DNA from: UBA2450 sp045226015
GTDB lineage: Bacteria; Bacillota_I; Bacilli_A; RFN20; CAG-826
NCBI GenBank assembly: GCA_045226015.1
Contig: JBGVBY010000013.1
Span: 62,001 to 126,000, forward strand
DNA: 64,000 bases
Direction: 5' to 3'
A model generated the notes under the pieces. That model had not been told where the DNA came from, did not search any database, and was given only the letters and a program-made list of their open reading frames with translations. Below are positions 50,782 to 60,752 of this stretch, in pieces. Position 1 is the first letter of the stretch. Every line of letters starts with the position of its first letter. A program made the position numbers and the translations under genes.

Positions 50782-51258
50782 TTAGTATCTTTCTTCTGGA
50801 TGTTTCGCTCTAAATTGAGGAACAGACATCGTATTTGGACACTTTTTAATAAGAGTGTCTAATAACACTCCGTCTTTATCTCCGAGAAGATATCTGGTTT
50901 TAGATTTTGGGGAATAGAAAATAACTTGTTTCTTTCTTTTACTCTCTTCAATATCAATGAATTCAATGTTCTTGTAATCGAATTGATATTCTTTCCAATA
51001 TCTTTTTAAAACGAAGTGGTCTTTCTCAATTACATAGTAATATGAGAAGATAGAAAGGAAATAAAAGAATAGGAGAGCAACACCCGCGAAGATGACGAGC
51101 ATATATTGACCAACTCCCCAGGTAGCTGGGATAGTTTCTCCTGCTTCATTAACGGTGATAAATAGAGTAAAGGAAACTCCAAAAAGCGCTCCTAGAACGA
51201 TCAAAGAAACAATAAGGTATCTCCAGGTAATTCTCCAAACGCTTACTTTTACTTTCAT
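50782..51258 (-). CDS. Membrane protein with PH-like domain
   Basis: This is a 158-residue protein with two helices (about residues 13-35 and 46-70) and then a soluble beta-rich domain of about 85 residues. The segment YYVIEKDHFVLKRYWKEYQF resembles the start of a bacterial PH-like domain, such as those in YdbT/DUF304. It is flanked by rpmB and the divergent glgC operon. No signal peptide. Function is unknown. Confidence 0.75.
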   Translation of the reverse strand: MKVKVSVWRITWRYLIVSLIVLGALFGVSFTLFITVNEAGETIPATWGVGQYMLVIFAGVALLFFYFLSIFSYYYVIEKDHFVLKRYWKEYQFDYKNIEFIDIEESKRKKQVIFYSPKSKTRYLLGDKDGVLLDTLIKKCPNTMSVPQFRAKHPEERY

Positions 51259-51438
51259 GCTGTATATTTTAACTTAAAATAACGAAAATATAAAGAACGT
51301 ATGAATAATAACCTACATACTATGTTTTATACATCAAAAATTTTAAAGTTAAATAAAAAATCACACAAATAAATTTATATTTATTTATTTCATTATCTTA
51401 TAGATAAGTAGTATGATTGAAACTAGAGGAGAAAACAT
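51259..51438. promoter_or_regulatory. AT-rich divergent intergenic region before glgC
   Basis: About 180 bases between the PH-like gene and glgC. A palindrome CTTATAGATAAG lies near 51400 and a TATGAT at about 51411 could be a -10 box, but no clear -35 accompanies it. A GAGGAG ribosome site precedes glgC. I see no RNA gene. Confidence 0.5.
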
Positions 51439-52572
51439 ATGGCAAGTAAAAACAAAGTAGTGGCAATGATTCTTGCTGGCGGTAAAGGTACAAGATTAGA
51501 ATCCTTAACTAAAAAAACCGCCAAACCTGCAGTTTCATTTGCGGCTAAGTATCGTATTATCGATTTCCCATTATCTAACTGTGCTAATTCCGGCATCAAC
51601 ACTGTTGGAGTATTAACACAATATGAGTCTACATTATTAGATTCTTATATTGGTAATGGCGAGAAATGGGGATTAAACGGTGTCCACTGTTTAATGTCCA
51701 CATTAGCGCCTAGACAAACAGAGAAAGGCGCTAACTGGTATAAAGGAACCGCTGATGCGATTACGCAAAACATTGATTTCTTAGATATGGCAGATCCTGA
51801 TTATGTCTTAATTCTTTCAGGTGACCATATTTATAAAACAAGTTATCTTGACATGATTAAGCTTCATGAACAAAGTGGTGCAGATGTAACCATTTCCGTT
51901 ATTGAAGTTGATCCTAGCGAAGCTAGTAGATTTGGTATTATGGTGTGTGATAAGGATGATAACATCATCCAATTCCAAGAAAAACCAAAGAACCCAATTA
52001 GCAATTTAGCTTCTATGGGTGTTTACATCTTCTCTTGGAAAGTTTTAAGAAAATATCTTATTCAAGATGATAAAGATTCTAAGAGCGAACATGACTTTGG
52101 TAAAAACATTATTCCAACCATGCTTGCTGATAAGAAATTATTAAAAGCTTATAGATTCAAAGGTTATTGGAGAGACGTTGGTACTTTAGCGTCCCTTCAC
52201 GAAGCCAACATGGATATCGCTTTAGATAAGATGGAATTAAATCTTTATGACGAAGATCCATCTAACCGTATTTATACGGAAGACGTTTATAGTGTTCCTC
52301 AATACGTCGGTAAGAAAGGCTCTATTAAGCGCAGTATCGCTAACCAAGGCGCAATCATTTTAGGCAATGTTGACTCTTCAGTTATTTCTACTGGAGTTAC
52401 CATTGAAAATGAAGCCAAGGTTACTAGATGTGTCGTCATGGAAAACGCCATCATTAAGCGTGGAGCAAAAGTTCATAACGCAATTATTGCTCCAAATAGT
52501 GTTGTTGATGAAAACAGCGAAATCAATTTAGGAAACGACAAAGTCGTTCTTATTGATAACGCCAAGAAATAG
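51439..52572 (+). CDS. glgC: Glucose-1-phosphate adenylyltransferase, catalytic subunit
   Basis: This 377-residue enzyme makes ADP-glucose from glucose-1-phosphate and ATP, the committed step of glycogen synthesis. The nucleotide motif LAGGKGTRLE is near residues 13-22, FPLSNCANSGI near 43-53, and the left-handed beta-helix C-terminus contains repeated V/I-x5 hexapeptides (about 290-370). All substrate-binding motifs are in place, unlike its partner glgD. First gene of glgC-glgD-glgA. Confidence 0.95.
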   Translation: MASKNKVVAMILAGGKGTRLESLTKKTAKPAVSFAAKYRIIDFPLSNCANSGINTVGVLTQYESTLLDSYIGNGEKWGLNGVHCLMSTLAPRQTEKGANWYKGTADAITQNIDFLDMADPDYVLILSGDHIYKTSYLDMIKLHEQSGADVTISVIEVDPSEASRFGIMVCDKDDNIIQFQEKPKNPISNLASMGVYIFSWKVLRKYLIQDDKDSKSEHDFGKNIIPTMLADKKLLKAYRFKGYWRDVGTLASLHEANMDIALDKMELNLYDEDPSNRIYTEDVYSVPQYVGKKGSIKRSIANQGAIILGNVDSSVISTGVTIENEAKVTRCVVMENAIIKRGAKVHNAIIAPNSVVDENSEINLGNDKVVLIDNAKK

Positions 52573-52584
52573 GAGGAAATGAAT

Positions 52585-53700
52585 ATGTATAAAGTTATAG
52601 GTATTTGTAATTTACATAACGATCCACATCTTGGTGAAATCACTAAGAATCGTCCATTAGCAGCGTTATCTTTCTTAGGAAGATATGGCTTAATTGATTT
52701 CACATTATCTAACTTCTCTAACTCTCACATCGATAAAGTTTATGTTTTAGTTAGAAAAGGAATCGTTTCTATCAGAAAACATATTGGTAGTGGTGCGATT
52801 TGGACAAATAACACTAAGCTTGGTTATGTTGAACTCTTAATCAATGAAAAGGGTTTGACTAATAAAGCGTTTAACACTGATATTAACAACATGAAATCTA
52901 GTTTAGATTTAGATGAACTTGATTTTGACTATGCAGTTATTGCTCCTTCATACTTCTTAAGTAGTATGGACTTTAGACCCATTATCGCGGAGCACGTTAG
53001 AAAAGGCGCTACTATTACTACTGTTTATAAGCACGTTGATAACGCGCACAAAGACTATATCCAATGCGACAAATATAAGATTGACGCGAATGGCTTAGTC
53101 ACTAAGAGTTCAAAAAACATTGGAAGAAGCGAAGAAGCAGATATTTCCCTAGATACTTTTATTATTAATAAAAAAGCGCTCGTTAAATTACTTAAAGACA
53201 GCGCTAAAGTGTCTGAATTATATTCAATCAAAGACATGATTAACCATTATATTGAAGAAGAAGTAGTGGAAGTTCATGCTCATGAATTTAAAGGTTATGT
53301 TGTCCCAATTTTAACCCTTGAAGGATATGTCTATAATTCACTCAATTTATTGAACTACCATATAAGAAACCAATTATTCTTTGAAAATTGGCCAATTTAT
53401 ACAACAACCCACAACACCCCACCTGCTCTTTATTCTAAAGATGCGGATGTTCAAAATAGTTTTATCGCTAACGGAGCGGTTATCAAAGGTAAAGTTACTA
53501 ACTCTATCATTTCCCGTGATGTTGTGATTGAAAAAGGATCTGAAGTTAAAAACTCAATTATCTTCACTAAAACCATGATTGGAAAAGAAACCAAACTTGA
53601 TCACGTCTTAATTGATAAGAATGTTAAGGTTGTTAACTCCAGCAAGATTGTTGGTAGTGAAGATGACATCATTGTTATTTCTCAAGGAGCTGTTATTTAA
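52585..53700 (+). CDS. glgD: Glucose-1-phosphate adenylyltransferase regulatory subunit GlgD
   Basis: This 371-residue non-catalytic partner of GlgC retains the overall fold and beta-helix but lacks the GGxGTRL phosphate loop (it reads NLHNDPHLGEITKNRPLAAL). I use the ATG at 52585 because GGAGG lies eight bases before it; an earlier ATG is too close. It stabilises and tunes GlgC in Bacilli such as Geobacillus. It is separated from glgC by 12 bases and overlaps glgA's start by one base. Confidence 0.93.
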   Translation: MYKVIGICNLHNDPHLGEITKNRPLAALSFLGRYGLIDFTLSNFSNSHIDKVYVLVRKGIVSIRKHIGSGAIWTNNTKLGYVELLINEKGLTNKAFNTDINNMKSSLDLDELDFDYAVIAPSYFLSSMDFRPIIAEHVRKGATITTVYKHVDNAHKDYIQCDKYKIDANGLVTKSSKNIGRSEEADISLDTFIINKKALVKLLKDSAKVSELYSIKDMINHYIEEEVVEVHAHEFKGYVVPILTLEGYVYNSLNLLNYHIRNQLFFENWPIYTTTHNTPPALYSKDADVQNSFIANGAVIKGKVTNSIISRDVVIEKGSEVKNSIIFTKTMIGKETKLDHVLIDKNVKVVNSSKIVGSEDDIIVISQGAVI

Positions 53701-55127
53701 TGAAAATCGCAATGATTTGTAGCGAGGCTAATCCATTTATTAAAACCGGTGGTCTTGCTGATGTTACTTACTCTTTGAGTAAGGAATTAGTTAATCTAGG
53801 TGAAGAAGTTATCATTGCTTTGCCTTACTATAATCAAATCAAAGCTCAAGTTCTTAATCCAGAATATGTTGGCTCAGTAACCATCCACATGTCTTGGAGA
53901 GAAGAGAGCGCGAATGTTTATAAATATCCTAGAGATGGTATTACCTACTATTTCCTAGAAAATAGACATTATTTTGAACGTGAAGGTATCTACGGATATG
54001 ATGACGATGGTGAACGCTTTGCGTTTTACACTCAAGCGGTCGCTGAATTAATGATTATGGTGGACTTTAAGCCAGACATCATTCACGTTCATGATTGGCA
54101 ACCTGGAATGCTTTTCTGTTATATCAGAGAAAGACATATGGATTTCTATAGCAAAACTAAATTTGTTTTCTCGATTCATAACCCAGCTTTCCAGGGAATC
54201 ATTAGCCGTTATTCTTTAGGAGATTTATATAATCTCCCTGATTATTTATACATTAACGGACAAGTGGAATTTGGAGGAAATGTTTCTACTTTAAAAGCGG
54301 CAATTATTTACGCGGATAAGATTACTACTGTTTCTCCAAATCACAGATTCGAACTCTTAACTATTGAAGGCAGTATGGGTTTAAATCGCATTTTATGCTT
54401 TAGAGAATATGACTTTACTGGAATTCTTAATGGTATTGACTATAACGAATTCAATCCAAGTAAAGATAAATATCTCCCTAAAGAATATGACACCAGAAGC
54501 TTTATTTCTGGTAAAAGAGCAAACAAAAAATACTTAGTGGAACATTTCGGTTTAGAAAACGAAGACGCTCCATTGTATTCCTTAGTGAGCCGTATCACCT
54601 GGCAAAAAGGTATGAATCTTGTTTTCCCTGCCGTTAGAGAACTCGCTAAAGCAGGAGCAAACGTCATCCTTTTAGGTAGTGGTGAATATGATTGCGAACA
54701 AGAGATGGAAGCTCTCCATAGAGAATTCCCTAATCACGTTGCAATCTATGTTGGTTACAACAATGCGCTTGCGCATCAAATATACGCAGGAAGTGATTTC
54801 TTCTTGATGCCTTCTTTATTTGAGCCTTGTGGACTCGGACAAATGATCGCTCAAAGATATGGAACTCTTCCAATTGTAAGACGTACTGGTGGACTTAGAG
54901 ATTCTGTTATTAATTACGACGGACATAATGAAGAAGTCAGTAACGGCTTTGGATTTGATAATTACAGTGAATGGGATATGAATAGAACTGTGTTCTATGC
55001 TTACGATATTTACTATAATCATCAAGATGTATTTAAGAAGTTAGTGAGAAACGCTTTAAAGACTGACAATAGTTGGCAAAAAAGCGGAAAGCATTATCAC
55101 GAACTTTATAAATCAATAGTTAAATAA
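53700..55127 (+). CDS. glgA: Glycogen synthase (ADP-glucose)
   Basis: This 475-residue GT5-family enzyme extends alpha-1,4-glucan from ADP-glucose. The donor site KTGGLADV is near residues 15-22, the HVHDWQPG region near 120, and the C-terminal EPCGLGQM near 375-382. It is intact and of usual size. It ends the glycogen gene set; no glgB or glgP is in this window. leuS follows after 22 bases. Confidence 0.95.
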   Translation: MKIAMICSEANPFIKTGGLADVTYSLSKELVNLGEEVIIALPYYNQIKAQVLNPEYVGSVTIHMSWREESANVYKYPRDGITYYFLENRHYFEREGIYGYDDDGERFAFYTQAVAELMIMVDFKPDIIHVHDWQPGMLFCYIRERHMDFYSKTKFVFSIHNPAFQGIISRYSLGDLYNLPDYLYINGQVEFGGNVSTLKAAIIYADKITTVSPNHRFELLTIEGSMGLNRILCFREYDFTGILNGIDYNEFNPSKDKYLPKEYDTRSFISGKRANKKYLVEHFGLENEDAPLYSLVSRITWQKGMNLVFPAVRELAKAGANVILLGSGEYDCEQEMEALHREFPNHVAIYVGYNNALAHQIYAGSDFFLMPSLFEPCGLGQMIAQRYGTLPIVRRTGGLRDSVINYDGHNEEVSNGFGFDNYSEWDMNRTVFYAYDIYYNHQDVFKKLVRNALKTDNSWQKSGKHYHELYKSIVK

Positions 55128-55149
55128 TTATTTAAATCGAGGTAATGTT

Positions 55150-57555
55150 ATGGGCTACGATTATAAAAAAATAGAGCCTAAATGGCAAAAAGTATGGGAA
55201 GAAAATAAGACCTATAAATGTGATACTTATGACTTTAGTAAACCAAAGTATTACATCTTAGATATGTTCCCATATCCTAGTGGACAAGGTCTTCACGTTG
55301 GACACCCTGAAGGATACACCGCTAGTGATGTTTTAGCGAGAATGAAAAGAATGCAAGGATTTAACGTCCTTCACCCAATTGGTTGGGATTCTTTTGGTTT
55401 ACCTGCTGAACAATATGCGATGAAAACTAATCAACACCCATCAATTATTACCGAAAAGAATATTAATAACTTCCGTAAACAAATTAAATCCTTAGGATTT
55501 TCATATGACTGGGACAGAGAATTTGCGACAAGTGATCCTACTTACTATAAATGGACTCAATGGATTTTCTTACGCTTATTTGATAATAACTTAGCCTATA
55601 TCGACTATCGTCCAGTTAATTTCTGTCCAACTTTAGGAACCGTTTTAGCTAACGAAGAAGTTATCGACGGAAAAAGCGAAGTTGGTGGTTATCCTGTTAT
55701 TAGAAAACCAATGCGTCAATGGTTACTTAAAATCACTAACTACGCGGATAAATTACTCGATGGATTAGATGGCTTAGACTGGCCAGTTTCCACGATTGAA
55801 ATGCAAAAGAACTGGATTGGTAAAAGTAGTGGCGCAAAAGTCACATTTAAAATCAAAGATTCAGACTTATCTTTTGATGTCTTTACCACTAGAGTGGATA
55901 CGCTTTACGGATGTAGCTACTGTGTTTTAGCACCTGAACATCCTCTTGTGAAGCAAATTGTTTCAAAAGAACAAGAAGAGGCTGTTAATGCTTATTTAAA
56001 ACAAATTGAGAGCAAGTCTGACTTAGAAAGAACCGAACTCAATAAAGATAAGACTGGTGTCTTTGTCGGTAGATATGCGATTAATCCAATTAACGGTAAA
56101 GAAGTGCCAATCTATATCGCTGATTATGTTTTAGCTAGCTATGGTAGTGGCGCGGTTATGGCGGTTCCAGCACATGATGAAAGAGACTACGCTTTTGCAA
56201 AGAAATATAATCTCCCAATCAACAAAGTATTAGATGGAGATATTTCTGAAAACGCCTTCACTGGTGACGCTCCACACATCAATAGTGGTGTCGCTGATGG
56301 ATTAAATATTAAAGACGCTAAAGAAGCAATTTTAAATAAACTCATCAAAGATGGTAACGGAGAAAGACAAACTAACTATAAGTTAAGAGATTGGTTATTC
56401 TCACGTCAAAGATATTGGGGTGAACCAATCCCAATTATTATCAAAGATAATAATGATTTGGTGCCTCTTAAGGATTATGATCTCCCACTTGTCCTTCCTG
56501 AGATGGAAGAATATAAGCCAAGTGGTACAGGCGAATCACCTTTAGCAAATGCTAAAGAATGGCTTAGTGTCACTTTAAGTGATGGAAGTCATGGTCTTAG
56601 AGAAACTAACACGATGCCTCAATGGGCAGGAAGTTGTTGGTATTACATCCGCTATATTGATCCACATAACGATAACGCTTTAGCGGATAAGAAATTATTA
56701 GATCACTGGTTACCAGTTGATTTATATATCGGTGGTGCGGAACACGCAGTGTTACACCTTTTATATGCACGTTTCTGGCATAAGTTCCTTTATGATCAAG
56801 GAGTGGTGTCTTGTAAAGAACCATTTAAAAAATTATTCCATCAAGGAATGATTTTAGGAAGTAACGGGGAGAAGATGTCCAAATCTCGTGGCAACGTCAT
56901 CAATCCTGATGATGTTGTTGAGAATTATGGAGCGGACTCACTTAGACTTTATGAAATGTTTATGGGACCACTTGAAGCTTCTTTACCTTGGAGCGACACT
57001 GGACTAGATGGTGCTAAAAAATATTTAGACCGTGTATATCGCTTATTCACTGAAAAAGAATTCACCTCAAAATTCACTAATGAGAATGATGAAAAACTCG
57101 ATTATATCTATAATTTCTCAATCAAGAAAATCACTAGTGATTTTGAAGCGCTTAAATTTAACACCGCTATTTCACAAATGATGGTGTTCACTAATGAACT
57201 TTATAAAGCCGAAAAACTTTATGTTCCTTATTTAGAAGGTTTTATTAAAACCCTTAGCTGTATCGCACCTCATTTAGGTGAAGAAATTTGGGAGATTTTA
57301 GGACATAAAGACATTATCGACTTTGAGCCTTGGCCAAGTTTTGATGAGAATAAGATTGTTCTTAATACAGTCAAGATTGCGGTTTCTATTAACGGTAAGT
57401 TAAGAGCCACTCTTGATGCGAACATCGATGAAGACGAAGAGAAACTTAAGGCTGAAGCACTTGAGATGGATGCGATTAAACGTCACATCGAAGGAAAAGA
57501 AATTAAAAAGATTATTGTTGTTAAAAACAAGATTATCAATATCGTTGCTATCTAA
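55150..57555 (+). CDS. leuS: Leucyl-tRNA synthetase
   Basis: This 801-residue class I synthetase has the HIGH-type motif HVGHPEGYT near residue 49, a CP1 editing domain with GSGAVMAVPAHDERD near 331-345, and the KMSKS motif in GEKMSKSRGN near 575. The C-terminal region ends with a short anticodon-recognition extension. It is a little shorter than usual (about 805-860). Only 22 bases separate it from glgA, so no T-box leader fits, although such leaders are common for leuS in Bacillota. Confidence 0.97.
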   Translation: MGYDYKKIEPKWQKVWEENKTYKCDTYDFSKPKYYILDMFPYPSGQGLHVGHPEGYTASDVLARMKRMQGFNVLHPIGWDSFGLPAEQYAMKTNQHPSIITEKNINNFRKQIKSLGFSYDWDREFATSDPTYYKWTQWIFLRLFDNNLAYIDYRPVNFCPTLGTVLANEEVIDGKSEVGGYPVIRKPMRQWLLKITNYADKLLDGLDGLDWPVSTIEMQKNWIGKSSGAKVTFKIKDSDLSFDVFTTRVDTLYGCSYCVLAPEHPLVKQIVSKEQEEAVNAYLKQIESKSDLERTELNKDKTGVFVGRYAINPINGKEVPIYIADYVLASYGSGAVMAVPAHDERDYAFAKKYNLPINKVLDGDISENAFTGDAPHINSGVADGLNIKDAKEAILNKLIKDGNGERQTNYKLRDWLFSRQRYWGEPIPIIIKDNNDLVPLKDYDLPLVLPEMEEYKPSGTGESPLANAKEWLSVTLSDGSHGLRETNTMPQWAGSCWYYIRYIDPHNDNALADKKLLDHWLPVDLYIGGAEHAVLHLLYARFWHKFLYDQGVVSCKEPFKKLFHQGMILGSNGEKMSKSRGNVINPDDVVENYGADSLRLYEMFMGPLEASLPWSDTGLDGAKKYLDRVYRLFTEKEFTSKFTNENDEKLDYIYNFSIKKITSDFEALKFNTAISQMMVFTNELYKAEKLYVPYLEGFIKTLSCIAPHLGEEIWEILGHKDIIDFEPWPSFDENKIVLNTVKIAVSINGKLRATLDANIDEDEEKLKAEALEMDAIKRHIEGKEIKKIIVVKNKIINIVAI

Positions 57556-57556
57556 T

Positions 57557-58297
57557 ATGTATCTATTAATTGATGTTGGCAATACTGCCACAAAGTTTGT
57601 TTTTTCTGAGCATAAGAATCTTACTTATATCGGACGTTTATATAACAAAGATATAAATGAAGAATCTTTAAATGTGCTCTTAAAAGATATAGAAGATATA
57701 GATAAAATCTATATCACATCAGTTAATCCTGTTATAAACGACTTAGTGAAAGCAATATTAAGTGAAAGGTATCACGTCGAAATTATTAATGTTGATGTCT
57801 CATTCAGAAGCGACATCGAGATTAGAATTGATGACCTTAACGAATTAGGTGAAGACTTATACGCGGATATCGTTGCCGGACATTATTTATATAAAAATAA
57901 AGTAGCGATTATTGATATGGGTACCGCTACTAAAATACTCTTTATTGATAAAGATGGAGTGTTTTCTAGTTGCGCTATCTTTTTAGGATTTGAAAAGAGT
58001 AAGTTGATACTTTCAAATTCAACCGCTTTACTCCCTAACGTTAAGAGTAATGAAATTAAAAAGATTAGTGATTGTCATAACACAGTAGATGTTATTAATT
58101 CCTCAACTTACTTCTCACAAATCGATACGATTAACGGAATCATATCAAGATATGAAGAAGAAGTGGGATACAAATTAAAACGAGTATATACCGGTGGTAA
58201 CGCAACTGCGTTTATCCCTAACTTAATTAAAGAAAATGAATACGACAATCTTCTTTTGTTTAAAGGAATGATCGAATTGATAGAAAGAAGGAAATGA
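57557..58297 (+). CDS. coaX: Type III pantothenate kinase
   Basis: This 246-residue kinase starts CoA synthesis. I take the ATG at 57557, one base after the leuS stop, giving the family N-terminus MYLLIDVGNTATKF; the longer frame lies inside leuS. The ATP and acid motifs are DVGNT near residues 6-10 and IIDMGTATKI near 119-128. YTGGNATAF near 215 is the final motif. It overlaps the following gene region by TGA/ATGA. Confidence 0.92.
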   Translation: MYLLIDVGNTATKFVFSEHKNLTYIGRLYNKDINEESLNVLLKDIEDIDKIYITSVNPVINDLVKAILSERYHVEIINVDVSFRSDIEIRIDDLNELGEDLYADIVAGHYLYKNKVAIIDMGTATKILFIDKDGVFSSCAIFLGFEKSKLILSNSTALLPNVKSNEIKKISDCHNTVDVINSSTYFSQIDTINGIISRYEEEVGYKLKRVYTGGNATAFIPNLIKENEYDNLLLFKGMIELIERRK

Positions 58298-58299
58298 AG

Positions 58300-59682
58300 A
58301 TGAAGAAAACTCAATATGATAAATTGACTGCTAAATATCAAAAAGAGCTGATGAAAACTTTAGCGGATTTCATCGCTATTGATTCTACTTATAAAGAAGA
58401 ATCAGTTAGTGAAAAAGATCCTTTTGGTGTTGGTGTTTCTGCTGCCTTAAATTTCATTTATGAAGTTGCTAAAAAAGATGGTTTTGAAGCTACTGTTTAC
58501 GATAACAAAGTTACCGAAATTATTTATGGTAGAGGAGACAAAAACTTAACCATTATGGCGCACGCTGATGTTGTTCCTCCTGGAACTGGATGGAGTGAAC
58601 CTCCTTTTAAACTTGTTGATAAAAAAGGTGTGTTATTTGCTCGAGGTGTCGCTGATGATAAAGGACCATTACTTGCTACTTACTACGCAATGAAGGCTCT
58701 TAGAGATAAAGGTCTTTTAGGTGGATATCAAATCCGTTTCTTAGTCGGAGGCAATGAAGAGAGCGGCAGTTTATGTATGGAACATTATTTCCATACCTTA
58801 AAGAAAGAACAACCAACTTTAGGCTTCTCTCCTGATAGTGATTTCCCACTTATATACGCAGAAAAAGGAATCATTAACTTTGAGTTAACTCAAAAAGTGA
58901 AGATTCCTGGCTTAATTTCTTTAAAAGGTGGAGTTGCTAGTAACGCAGTTATTGAAAGATGTGAAATGAAATTTGAACTCAATTCCGATTTCCTTAACTT
59001 CATTATGAAAAACTTCCATCGTACAGAAGCTGAAATCCACACAGAAGATGATGTGACTACAGTTATATTCCACGGAAAAGCTGCTCATGGTGCTCTTCCT
59101 GAACTTGGAGTTAACGCTGGAACAATGGCGATTTCTGCCTTAGCAGATTATTCTAAAAATCCGCATTTACTCCAACTTAAAAAGATGTTATCTCCACTTG
59201 ATGGAAGTGGATATGGATGTAGTGGTAAAAGTGTAGATATGGGACATAACTCCAGTAACGTTGGCTTAGTGTCAATCCTTAATGATGAATTATCTGTAAC
59301 TGTCAATTTCCGTTATGTTGATACATGTGATAAAAAGACGCTTCTAGAAAATTTAAAGAAAGAAGTCTCTCCTTTTAAAGTCAAAGTATTAGGAGATAGT
59401 CCTTTACTATTCTATCCAAAGGATACTTTATTAATCACAACCTTAATGAAGGCATATCAGGAAGAAACTGGAGATTATAAGAGTAAACCTCTTGCTATTG
59501 GAGGCGGTACATACGCTAAAGAAGCGGATAATGTCGTTGCCTTTGGTATGCAATTCCCTGGTTGGGAAAGTAATATGCACTCTCCAGGAGAATCAGTTAA
59601 AAAAGAAGACTTGTTTAAAGGCATGAGCGTTTACGCTCGAGCAATCGTGGAGCTTGGAAAAGTATTAAAAAATGAGGACTAA
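58300..59682 (+). CDS. pepV: Zinc or manganese dipeptidase, PepV/Sapep type
   Basis: This 460-residue M20 dipeptidase has the metal ligands in MAHADVVPPG (near 83), RGVADDKGP (near 115) and GGNEESGS (near 148). A His in KAAHGALPE marks the lid domain (near 265). I use the ATG at 58300, eight bases after AAGG; an ATG at 58294 is one base from it. It cleaves short peptides in the cytoplasm. trmB starts inside its last codons. Confidence 0.93.
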   Translation: MKKTQYDKLTAKYQKELMKTLADFIAIDSTYKEESVSEKDPFGVGVSAALNFIYEVAKKDGFEATVYDNKVTEIIYGRGDKNLTIMAHADVVPPGTGWSEPPFKLVDKKGVLFARGVADDKGPLLATYYAMKALRDKGLLGGYQIRFLVGGNEESGSLCMEHYFHTLKKEQPTLGFSPDSDFPLIYAEKGIINFELTQKVKIPGLISLKGGVASNAVIERCEMKFELNSDFLNFIMKNFHRTEAEIHTEDDVTTVIFHGKAAHGALPELGVNAGTMAISALADYSKNPHLLQLKKMLSPLDGSGYGCSGKSVDMGHNSSNVGLVSILNDELSVTVNFRYVDTCDKKTLLENLKKEVSPFKVKVLGDSPLLFYPKDTLLITTLMKAYQEETGDYKSKPLAIGGGTYAKEADNVVAFGMQFPGWESNMHSPGESVKKEDLFKGMSVYARAIVELGKVLKNED

Positions 59683-60277
59683 GTTTAAAGCCTGGGCTAA
59701 ACCATTTTTAGATGAGCATCCAGAAGTATCATTTAAGGAAGATGAACTTTCTTCTTTAAAAGACTTTTATTTGGAGATTGGTTCTGGCAAAGGTGAATTT
59801 CTCATTGAAATGGCCGAAAAATATCCTGACAAGTTATTTGTCGGGGTTGAGAAAAACGTCACTTGTAGTGGCATCAGTGCAAAGAAAATCGTGAATTCTG
59901 GTTTAACTAACGCGAAACTCATGTATATGGACGCTGCTAACTTACTTCCTTTATTAAAAAAAGGAAGTGTTAAAACCATATTCTTAAATTTCTCTGATCC
60001 ATGGCCAAAGAAAAGACATCATAAAAGAAGACTCACTAGTGAACTCTTCCTTAACGAATATCTTAGAGTCCTTCCTAAAGGTGGTAGACTCATCTTTAAG
60101 ACTGATAATATTGACCTATTTAACGACTCATTAGAGTATTTTGAAAACTCAAAATTCAAACTCATTAGTAAGACCAACAATTACTTAGGCGATGATGAGT
60201 TTGATACAGAAACGGAATATGAACATTTCTTTAGAGAAGAAGGAACTCCAATTAATAGAGTGATATACGAAAAATGA
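59672..60277 (+). CDS. trmB: tRNA (guanine-46 N7) methyltransferase
   Basis: This 201-residue SAM-dependent enzyme has the motif I LEIGSGKGEF near residues 33-42 and the signature NFSDPWPKKRHHKRR near 107-121, diagnostic for TrmB. It overlaps pepV by 11 bases (AATGAGGACTAA) and ends in TGA, overlapping the next gene by four bases. Intact. Confidence 0.97.
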   Translation: MRTKFKAWAKPFLDEHPEVSFKEDELSSLKDFYLEIGSGKGEFLIEMAEKYPDKLFVGVEKNVTCSGISAKKIVNSGLTNAKLMYMDAANLLPLLKKGSVKTIFLNFSDPWPKKRHHKRRLTSELFLNEYLRVLPKGGRLIFKTDNIDLFNDSLEYFENSKFKLISKTNNYLGDDEFDTETEYEHFFREEGTPINRVIYEK

Positions 60278-60750
60278 TCAAGAACTACGGAATATATAAC
60301 AATCACGAACTAGATAACACTCTTCTTATTCTTTTCTCAGACAAGCCTTTTAATAATGTCAAAAAGCTTAGTGATGAGATGGAAGTTTTGTACAACGAAG
60401 ACACTTTAATTGGCTATCGTATTAGTAACTTTATTCGTTATGCGAAGATCAAATATAGTGGAATCATTTTTCTTCCTGCTCCTCAACTTATTGATATAAT
60501 CAATAACGTAATCGAAAGATATAATTTAGAAACTTTGGAATATAAGACTAGTAGTGGTTATATCACTAAGATGAATGAGAACAAACTTATGGTGTTTGCT
60601 TTAGAAGGAACTTTCCTTAGAGATCAAAGTGTTTCTAAAGGCAAATACGTATCATATTACGAACTATATATTAACGACGAAAAAGATTTAATTGTGATTG
60701 ATGAAAACATCAAAGAGAACATCGATTTCTTTAAGACGGAGGCTAGATAA
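60274..60750 (+). CDS. DUF4479-like protein (YtpR N-terminal type), OB domain not seen
   Basis: This 158-residue protein has a first part (about residues 1-85) that follows the DUF4479 pattern seen at the start of YtpR: a short strand, TLLILFSDKP, then VLYNEDTLIGYRISNF and a final helix. In the Bacilli, ytpR commonly follows trmB, which agrees. However, the tRNA-binding OB domain that should follow is not recognisable in the remaining 70 residues, which are beta-rich and have no GxV-type repeat. It may be a trimmed YtpR or a different family. Intact frame. Confidence 0.6.
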   Translation: MIKNYGIYNNHELDNTLLILFSDKPFNNVKKLSDEMEVLYNEDTLIGYRISNFIRYAKIKYSGIIFLPAPQLIDIINNVIERYNLETLEYKTSSGYITKMNENKLMVFALEGTFLRDQSVSKGKYVSYYELYINDEKDLIVIDENIKENIDFFKTEAR

Positions 60751-60752
60751 GT

